Position numbers and translations under genes: made by a program. From positions 1 to 45,855 of the forward strand of contig JAQICB010000148.1 in NCBI GenBank assembly GCA_027858745.1: a DNA stretch of 45,855 nucleotides, in the 5' to 3' direction. The notes under the pieces are model-generated. The model saw only the letters and a program-made list of their open reading frames with translations, searched no databases and was not told the origin of the DNA. The first letter of the stretch is position 1. Each line of letters begins with the position of its first letter. Positions 34,961-41,331 of this stretch are shown piece after piece. The stretch is from Bacteroidales bacterium. Lineage in GTDB: Bacteria > Bacteroidota > Bacteroidia > Bacteroidales > UBA1715.

Positions 34961-36199
34961 ATGAAGCATTTTTCAAATTATACCTTCTCTCTTATAATTC
35001 TAATGTGTACAACACTTATTACAAGTATAGGGTTTGCACAAGACAAAGCCTTATTTCCCTCATACAACACTGCTCCTCTTCCACCGGACAGCACCGAAAT
35101 GTCGAGTAATGCTTGGGAAATTGCCGCTCAAATGGGCTTAGGGTGGAATATTGGCAACACATTAGAAGCAACCGGGGGCGAAACAGCTTGGGGGAATCCG
35201 CAGGTAACAAAAAAACTTATTGATGAAGTAAAGAAAAACGGATTCAATTCAATTCGTATTCCCTGCGCATGGGATCAATATACAACGAGCAGTAAAACCG
35301 TAAAAATAAAAGAGTCTTGGTTTAAACGTGTACAAGAAGTTGTAGATTATTGCATTGAAAACGATATGTATGTTATACTTAATATACACTGGGATGGCGG
35401 CTGGCTCGAAAATAACTGCACGCCCGACAAACAAGTAGAAAATAATGCAAAACAACAAGCTCTCTGGGAGCAAATTGCGTCCTATTTCCGCGATTACGAC
35501 GAACGACTTCTGTTTGCCGGAACAAACGAACCCAATGTGAACAATGCAGAACAAATGGCAGTGTTACACTCCTACTTACAAACATTTATTGATGTAGTTC
35601 GTGCAACCGGCGGACGAAATGCATACCGAGTTCTCATTGTTCAAGGACCGTCTACCGATATTGAAAAGACCAATTCGCTGATGAAAACCTTACCAAAAGA
35701 CACGGTAAAAAATCGATTAATGGTCGAAGTACATTACTACACCCCCTTCAATTTCTGCGGGCTTACCGAAAATGCAGACTGGGGGCGTATGAATTATTAT
35801 TGGGGCAAACCGTATCTATCAGAAACCGATACCCTTCGAAATCCGACTTGGGGAGAAGAAGATGCTGCCGTTAAATATATGGCAATGATGAAAGAACAAT
35901 TTGTAGAAAAAGGTATTCCGGTAATTTTAGGTGAATATGGAGCAATACGACGAACAATGTTACCCCAAGATATTGTACAAACAAACCTCAATTCTCGTGC
36001 ATATTATGTGAGATATATTACACAACTAGCTATAGAAAATGGTCTAATTCCATTCTATTGGGACGAAGGTAGTCTTAAAAATCACGGATTTGGTATATTC
36101 AACCGACATACCGGAAAAGTTTTTGATTACCAAATGCTCAATGCAATAATTCAAGGAGCACGAACTGCTGACAATTATTATGACCTGAATTCGATATAA
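34961..36199 (+). CDS. GH5 endo-beta-glucanase, GH5_4-like (xyloglucanase candidate)
   Basis: The 412-aa enzyme has a signal peptide ending near GFAQ. The catalytic domain (~45-400) has LGWNIGNTLEATGGETAWGNPQ and SIRIPCAWDQY, NIHWDGGWLENN, acid/base Glu ~190 in LFAGTNEPN, VEVHYYTPFNF, nucleophile Glu ~325 in VILGEYGAIRR and FYWDEGS. These fit GH5 subfamily 4, which contains Bacteroides BoGH5A and other endo-xyloglucanases alongside cellulases. There is no linked CBM; binding is probably done by the lipoproteins upstream. The last codons (DLNSI) and the stop are encoded by a dispersed-repeat fragment, so the C-terminal tail is recently altered. Confidence 0.9.
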   Translation: MKHFSNYTFSLIILMCTTLITSIGFAQDKALFPSYNTAPLPPDSTEMSSNAWEIAAQMGLGWNIGNTLEATGGETAWGNPQVTKKLIDEVKKNGFNSIRIPCAWDQYTTSSKTVKIKESWFKRVQEVVDYCIENDMYVILNIHWDGGWLENNCTPDKQVENNAKQQALWEQIASYFRDYDERLLFAGTNEPNVNNAEQMAVLHSYLQTFIDVVRATGGRNAYRVLIVQGPSTDIEKTNSLMKTLPKDTVKNRLMVEVHYYTPFNFCGLTENADWGRMNYYWGKPYLSETDTLRNPTWGEEDAAVKYMAMMKEQFVEKGIPVILGEYGAIRRTMLPQDIVQTNLNSRAYYVRYITQLAIENGLIPFYWDEGSLKNHGFGIFNRHTGKVFDYQMLNAIIQGARTADNYYDLNSI

Positions 36200-36222
36200 T
36201 TAATTAACTTAAAACCTGAAGT
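36183..36222 (+). repeat. Dispersed repeat, partial copy G at the GH5 stop
   Basis: ACCTGAATTCGATATAATT differs by one base from the left half of copies C and D; a second AACCTGAAG begins 21 nt later. The right hairpin arm is missing. The repeat supplies the last GH5 codons and the TAA stop. Confidence 0.55.
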
Positions 36223-36231
36223 GTTAACATC

Positions 36232-38037
36232 TCACTCAACAATAACTTTTTTATCTTTCGGATATTTAACCGAATAGGTAAGCTTTATCTCTTTGTTTCC
36301 ATGAGCTTGTAAATCTGTTTTCCATTCCACTTTTCCGGTTTCTGAATTATACGTCCCTCCAGACAATTCAATAATCTCAACCGTTATCTCTTTGTGTTTG
36401 GACACAGGAACCTGATCGAATATTTTTGTAGTAATCGGATACGATTTATTATTCCGTACTCGTATGGTATATCCAATAGTTTCTGTTGTGTTTGAACCAA
36501 TAAATTGACGCTTCGAAAAATCCCTCATTTTTTCACGTTCGATGCTTATATTATTATCTATACCAAATGAAATTTCCATAGTATCTTTAAATTGTTCGGT
36601 ATATATTTCTGTTTCTCCCACATAGGCATTTTCCATATAAATATGTGCCATACCGTCAATAAATTCAGCACTGTACCAGTCGCTTATTTTGGCAATTAAA
36701 AAAACATGTTCAGACAATTTTGGAATACTTTGATATTCAAAATTGGCAGATAGAGATGCTTGTTTATAGTTAATAGTTGTTTTTTTATTATTGGATACAA
36801 TCGTTTGCTTTACCTCAATACTATATTCATTAGATATTTCTCGTTTAGAAGTAATAGTTAATGGGGCAGAAAAGTCATCTGCATTTTTTATTGTTGTTAT
36901 TAACATCACACCATTGGCGCCACGACTACCATACATTGCTGTTGCAGAGGCATCTTTGAGCACCTCAACATGAGCAATTTCGGAAGGGTCTATATTGGAA
37001 ATACTTTTTTGCGGCACGCCGTCAACAACATATAAAGGTGTAGCATCTCCGATAGTACCTCTTCCGCGAATTAACACTTCGGGCTCCTCTTCAATCTCAT
37101 TATATGCAAAATCTTTTGATTTCTCTGCTGCATACATACCGGGTTTTGATACCATTGCTCTGCGAATTTCAGGATACAAATATTCCAAATAATACGGATG
37201 TAGTTCCGGTAAAATAGCAGAAATATCAGTCTGAGCAGTCGACAAGACAATATATACATCTTCCCAATCAACACCGGTGTTTTGTTTAATATTAGCTTTA
37301 TACGTAATATCGAGCGGTTTATTTAAGCTGACAAACCGAATATCGTATGAAGGGTACCATGTTGCGTTTTTAACTAAATAATTCAGCTTCAGAGATATAT
37401 TTTTTTCTTGTTTAGATTCGACCGTAACCAAAACGGTTCCCGAAGGTAATTTCGATTTACTATTAAGCGAAATTAATTGATTGTTTAATTTTAGAATTTC
37501 ATCTTTATATTCATTTATTGCACGATTTCGTTTCAACACCTCAAGATAAAGTAATTCAAGATTTGAACCAAAAAAAATATGGAGTGATTTAAAAGTCTCA
37601 GGATTAATTCCCTGTTCTTTTCCGCCAACTACTTTATTTGAATGCAAGAACTCTATTTTATCCTGAGCAATCCTCACATACGTTTTTTCATCTTCAATCT
37701 GAGCTTTAAGCTTTTCTATTTTAGAATTAATATCTTCAATATCTTTTCGTTTCTCAAGTTCATTAATAAAATCATGCTGATGTTGCACCGAAATGATGGT
37801 ATATCCGGCTCCACCCTCAACCCGAATACTTTCTTTTAAAATATAAGGAGAAAGACCCGTGAATTTCACAATAGTTTGTCCCGATAGCACCCGACACGCA
37901 CCTTCTCGTTGAACCTGTGCATCTTGTGTAAATACGGTAACTTGTGTGATTTTCGAATCGATTTCTTGTTCTTGTTGTGCAAAAGAACTAAAAGATAAAC
38001 TGCATACCAATACACATAAAAAAATAAACTGTTTCAT
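36232..38037 (-). CDS. DUF4139 (MuiA-like) protein with inserted SusC-type plug motif
   Basis: The start at 38037 gives the signal peptide MKQFIFLCVLVCSLSFSSFAQ; the ATG at 38058 overlaps the Nudix stop (TAATG) and may couple translation. Order: N-terminal DUF4140-like part with a coiled coil (~40-205), the DUF4139 beginning (SLKLNYLVKNATWYPSYDIRF, ~230-300), an inserted segment (~335-397) with RGRGTIGDATPLYVVDGVPQ and HVEVLKDASATAMYGSRGANGVMLITT, then the rest of DUF4139 (~400-600). The insert is the TonB-receptor plug signature of SusC-type proteins, but no barrel follows. Mucoidy-inhibitor-like proteins are of uncertain function. Possibly it contacts TonB-family or receptor partners. Confidence 0.8.
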   Translation of the reverse strand: MKQFIFLCVLVCSLSFSSFAQQEQEIDSKITQVTVFTQDAQVQREGACRVLSGQTIVKFTGLSPYILKESIRVEGGAGYTIISVQHQHDFINELEKRKDIEDINSKIEKLKAQIEDEKTYVRIAQDKIEFLHSNKVVGGKEQGINPETFKSLHIFFGSNLELLYLEVLKRNRAINEYKDEILKLNNQLISLNSKSKLPSGTVLVTVESKQEKNISLKLNYLVKNATWYPSYDIRFVSLNKPLDITYKANIKQNTGVDWEDVYIVLSTAQTDISAILPELHPYYLEYLYPEIRRAMVSKPGMYAAEKSKDFAYNEIEEEPEVLIRGRGTIGDATPLYVVDGVPQKSISNIDPSEIAHVEVLKDASATAMYGSRGANGVMLITTIKNADDFSAPLTITSKREISNEYSIEVKQTIVSNNKKTTINYKQASLSANFEYQSIPKLSEHVFLIAKISDWYSAEFIDGMAHIYMENAYVGETEIYTEQFKDTMEISFGIDNNISIEREKMRDFSKRQFIGSNTTETIGYTIRVRNNKSYPITTKIFDQVPVSKHKEITVEIIELSGGTYNSETGKVEWKTDLQAHGNKEIKLTYSVKYPKDKKVIVE

Positions 38038-38057
38038 AAAATTTGGTTTAGTGATCA

Positions 38058-38741
38058 TTAAAAATCAAAGGTATAACCTTTTTCAACTAATGTTTCATAT
38101 TTCTTTTTATTAAACGAATAAAGATTCGCCGCACGATGCGATACATTTTTCTGCTTTTCTTTTAAATCTTTTAAAATACCAATTTTAGCAAGTTTTTTCC
38201 GAAAATTTCGATTATCAATCTTTTTATTCAAAATTGCTTCATACAATGTTTGCAATTGGGTAATAGTAAATTTTTCCGGCAACAAATTATACCCGATTGG
38301 TTCGTAACGCACATGTTTTCGAAGTTTTATTAATGCAGCATCAAATATTTCTGTATGATCAAAAGGTAATTCAGGCACCTCATCAACCGAAATCCAACGT
38401 ACGTCTTGAGCATCGGCTCCAACATCAAGTTTATAATCAGAACTATTTATCAGTGCATAGTAACCAATGGTTATAACTCGTCGTTCAGGATAACGGTCAA
38501 TTTTCCCAAATGCACCAACTTCACGCAAAAACACATTTTTCAGTCCAGTTAAATCTTTTAATCGGCGGGCGGGAACGTGTGTCAAATCTTCGTCAACATA
38601 CACAAAACCACCGGGTAGCGACATCATTCCTTTACAGGGCTCAGTATTTCGTTTAATAAATAATGCTTTTAACTTTCCTTCGTCAAACCCGAATATTACA
38701 CAATCTATTGATAGATTATCAATTAAGAGACTCTCTTTCAT
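38058..38741 (-). CDS. Nudix-fold transcriptional regulator (AraR/NrtR type)
   Basis: The 227-aa protein has an N-terminal Nudix fold (~8-140: SIDCVIFGFDEGKLKALFIKRN, MSLPGGFVYVDEDL) and a C-terminal winged helix (~150-225: FTITQLQTLYEAILNKKIDNRNFRKKLAKIGIL). The Nudix box GGFVYVDEDLTHVPARRLKDLTGL lacks the REUxEE catalytic glutamates (RRLKDL), so it probably senses rather than hydrolyses. This is the architecture of NrtR-family sugar regulators, including the AraR arabinose regulator of Bacteroides. Close to the xylose genes, it is a good candidate for the xylose/xyloglucan regulator. It is followed by the DUF4139 gene with a 1-base stop/start overlap. Confidence 0.85.
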   Translation of the reverse strand: MKESLLIDNLSIDCVIFGFDEGKLKALFIKRNTEPCKGMMSLPGGFVYVDEDLTHVPARRLKDLTGLKNVFLREVGAFGKIDRYPERRVITIGYYALINSSDYKLDVGADAQDVRWISVDEVPELPFDHTEIFDAALIKLRKHVRYEPIGYNLLPEKFTITQLQTLYEAILNKKIDNRNFRKKLAKIGILKDLKEKQKNVSHRAANLYSFNKKKYETLVEKGYTFDF

Positions 38742-38808
38742 ACATAAAATTTTTGATAAAAATACACAGATATTTTTTGAACCGAAATATTTATTACACT
38801 TTTTAATA

Positions 38809-38816
38809 TAAGTTTG
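38809..38816 (+). promoter_or_regulatory. GH29 promoter, -7 box TAAGTTTG
   Basis: TAAGTTTG is an exact TAnnTTTG match, 23 nt before the GH29 start, in the divergent gap with the Nudix regulator. No -33 TTTG is evident. Confidence 0.5.
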
Positions 38817-38839
38817 TAGATAAATAGTATATTGTAATA

Positions 38840-40147
38840 ATGAAACTGACTTTTGTACCTTTTATTATAGGAATATTATTCTCGTTTAATTTATCTGCTC
38901 AATATACCATTCCCGAAAAAATGGAATGGTGGTATCACGATAGATTCGGTATGTTTATTCATTTTGGCTCATATTCACAATATGGACACGGCGAATGGGT
39001 TCAGTTTTTAGATTCTATTCCCAAAGAAGAGTATCAAACAACAATTACTCAAAAATTTAACCCAATACAATTTAATGCAGCACACATTGCTCGCCTTGCC
39101 AAACAAGCAGGAATGAAATACATTATTATCACAGCGAAACATCACGAAGGGCTCGCAATGTGGAGAACAGAAGCTTTAAGTTTTACAGATTATACCGGAA
39201 CAAAAATTTTTGATATATACAACTATGTGGGTGTTAAACGCGATTTGTTAATGGAACTCAAATTAGAGTGTGAACGTCAAAATATCAAATTTGGTTTATA
39301 TTATTCTATTCTCGATTGGAATCATCCTTCACAGGAAGCTTTTGCATATTTTTCACGTTTTCATACTCTTGACGACAAACCGGAATATGTAGACGATATG
39401 AAAAAGCAAGTCAAAGAATTAGTTGACCGCTACTCTCCTGCTATTCTATGGTTTGATGGCGATTGGTGCAACGACACTACTCCGGTAACACGTACAGATT
39501 GGTGGAACAAAGCCGATGCGATTGATTTGTACAATTACGTTATATCACTCGATTCAACTATTATAGTAAACGAACGAGTAAAACGCGAGTGTGAATTAGG
39601 TGATTTTATGTGTCCGGAAGAAAAAATTCCGAATGCTCCCCTGCCCCGACAATGGGAAACCTGCCAAACAATGAATGGAGGATGGGGCTATACAATTTCG
39701 AAAGAAGATGAATACAAATCGGTTGACACACTTATTCAGGAATTACAAATAATTGTTTCCCGCGATGGTAATTATTTACTTAACATTGGTCCCAAAGGTG
39801 ACGGAAGTATTCCCCGACAAGATATACAAATATTAACAGCTATTGGCAGTTGGATGCAAACATACGGTGAAAGCATTTACGGTGCGGGTCGCAGTCCGTT
39901 TACAGAAGAACCCGAATGGGGATGTTATACCACTAAACCGGGAAAATTATATGCTCACATACAAACACTTCCCAAGGATCGTAGACTTGTAATTCCATTA
40001 GAAAATGCGAGCATTTCATCCGCATATGAATTATCCAATCCTACAAAACAGTTAGATATTCAACATACAAAATCCGATATACTAATTACATTACCCGAGG
40101 AATTACCCGACAATCCGGTAGTATTAATTACCTTCAATTCTATGTAG
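38840..40147 (+). CDS. GH29 alpha-L-fucosidase
   Basis: The 435-aa enzyme has a signal peptide (KLTFVPFIIGILFSFNLSAQ). Family features in order: WWYHDRFGMFIHFGSYSQYG, KQAGMKYIIITAKHHEGLAMW (paired His, ~101-102), FGLYYSILDWNHP and the nucleophile Asp ~206 in AILWFDGDW, then GDGSIPRQDIQILTAIGSWMQTYGESIYG. It removes alpha-L-fucose; with the neighbouring enzymes it would act on fucosylated xyloglucan side chains. No fucose catabolism genes are visible in the window. It is a single gene, divergent from the Nudix regulator. Confidence 0.93.
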   Translation: MKLTFVPFIIGILFSFNLSAQYTIPEKMEWWYHDRFGMFIHFGSYSQYGHGEWVQFLDSIPKEEYQTTITQKFNPIQFNAAHIARLAKQAGMKYIIITAKHHEGLAMWRTEALSFTDYTGTKIFDIYNYVGVKRDLLMELKLECERQNIKFGLYYSILDWNHPSQEAFAYFSRFHTLDDKPEYVDDMKKQVKELVDRYSPAILWFDGDWCNDTTPVTRTDWWNKADAIDLYNYVISLDSTIIVNERVKRECELGDFMCPEEKIPNAPLPRQWETCQTMNGGWGYTISKEDEYKSVDTLIQELQIIVSRDGNYLLNIGPKGDGSIPRQDIQILTAIGSWMQTYGESIYGAGRSPFTEEPEWGCYTTKPGKLYAHIQTLPKDRRLVIPLENASISSAYELSNPTKQLDIQHTKSDILITLPEELPDNPVVLITFNSM

Positions 40148-40251
40148 AAATTGTGCGAAGATTATAGTTTTTCCCATATTATTTAAGACGTTATCATTTG
40201 GTTAAATGTTAGGTCACATAATAAATTGGGTGGCTACATAGCTTTTTATAT

Positions 40252-40287
40252 TAACCTGAACTCGAAAAATTACGTCGAACTCAGGTT
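40252..40287 (-). repeat. Dispersed hairpin repeat, copy E
   Basis: On the minus strand: AACCTGAGTTCGACGTAATT then TTTCGAGTTCAGGTTA. It matches copies A and B except one base that restores pairing, giving a 12-bp stem with two G-U wobbles. It follows the response-regulator terminator by 32 nt and is sense to that gene, antisense to the converging GH29 gene. Confidence 0.85.
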
Positions 40288-40319
40288 TTCTATAATTCTC
40301 CTTCTTTTATTTCTATAAC

Positions 40320-40350
40320 AAAAAAAGAGGAACCCTTTCGGATTCCTCTT
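40320..40350 (-). terminator. Terminator of the response regulator gene
   Basis: On the minus strand AAGAGGAA pairs with TTCCTCTT, with added C-G pairs toward the loop, followed by a T7 run. Confidence 0.75.
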
Positions 40351-40400
40351 GAACAGAATTACATATTATACGGGGGTAAAAATATGTAATCTTTTAAATA

Positions 40401-41081
40401 TTATTTGCTCACAAATTTATATCCGACTCCTTTAATTGTTTTAATATATGTATCACCAATTTTTTCGCGAATTTTTCGAACATGTACATCAATTGTACGG
40501 TCGCCAACAAAAATCTCGGTTCCCCATATTAAATTATACATTTCCTGACGGGTAAACACAACACCGGGTTTTGATGCTAGTAAATTAAGAATTTCAAATT
40601 CTTTTTTAGGCAAAAACATTTCTTCTCCCTGCAAAAACACCAAGCGTTGATTTCGGTCAATGGTAATACCGCCAAAATCAAGAATATTTTCTGCCATCGT
40701 TTTCGGCGACATTTTTCGTTTGAGCAAGGCATTAATACGTGCAACCAACACTCGCGGTCGTATAGGTTTAGTTATATAATCGTCTGCCCCAACTTCAAAG
40801 CCTGCAATTTGCGAATAATCTTCGCTTCGAGCTGTTAAAAACACAATAATGGTATGCTCAAATTCGGGATGAGCACGCAATTCACTACAAATTTCAACGC
40901 CATCTCCTTCAGGCATCATAATATCTAACAATATTAGATCGGGCCGCTCAGACAATGCTTTTTTGAAAGCATCTTTACCATTTGTTGCGGATATTACTAT
41001 AAAACCTTCTTTCGATAAATTGTATTCTAAGAATTCAATTATATCCGGTTCGTCGTCTGCTATTAATACTTTATAACTCAT
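40401..41081 (-). CDS. OmpR/PhoB-family response regulator
   Basis: The start at 41081 gives MSYKVLIADDEPDIIEFLEYNL; the ORF track's 41123 adds an unlikely lead. The receiver domain (~1-120) is complete: DDE pocket, phosphoacceptor Asp in LILLDIMMPEGDG, Thr in VFLTARS and Lys in YITKPIRP. The C-terminal winged helix (~135-226) ends RTIDVHVRKIREKIGDTYIKTIKGVGYKFV. It resembles PhoB/PhoP-type regulators. No histidine kinase gene is next to it in the window. It diverges from the TonB receptor gene, which may be a target. Confidence 0.88.
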   Translation of the reverse strand: MSYKVLIADDEPDIIEFLEYNLSKEGFIVISATNGKDAFKKALSERPDLILLDIMMPEGDGVEICSELRAHPEFEHTIIVFLTARSEDYSQIAGFEVGADDYITKPIRPRVLVARINALLKRKMSPKTMAENILDFGGITIDRNQRLVFLQGEEMFLPKKEFEILNLLASKPGVVFTRQEMYNLIWGTEIFVGDRTIDVHVRKIREKIGDTYIKTIKGVGYKFVSK

Positions 41082-41186
41082 GGCTACAAATCTATAACTG
41101 AAATGTAAACTCGAATTTACCAACGTGTTATTTATATGTTAATTTTTTCCAACTTATTTACACCTCATTACGCATTAAAAAAACAA

Positions 41187-41210
41187 ACCAAACACTAAAA
41201 ACCAAACACT
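41187..41210. repeat. Direct repeat ACCAAACACT upstream of the TonB receptor
   Basis: ACCAAACACT occurs twice, 14 bp apart in phase, in the intergenic region between the response regulator and the TonB receptor. OmpR-family proteins bind direct repeats, so this could be a binding site; a Pho-box-like sequence was not seen. Confidence 0.3.
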
Positions 41211-41285
41211 TACAGAAAAATCGAGCATTTTTAAAACTTAATAGTTTATTAAAATTCACATAAACTACGAATAAAATACATGCTA

Positions 41286-41293
41286 TAGTTTTG
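41286..41293 (+). promoter_or_regulatory. TonB receptor promoter, -7 box TAGTTTTG
   Basis: TAGTTTTG matches TAnnTTTG and lies 38 nt before the receptor start codon. Confidence 0.45.
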
Positions 41294-41331
41294 TTCCCGA
41301 ACAGATTTATTAATTGTATAAAAAAATATAA

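Noticed and set aside
41124-41331. Search for a Pho box upstream of the TonB receptor
   Set aside because: No pair of CTGTCAT-like half sites was found; only the ACCAAACACT direct repeat, which is not diagnostic.
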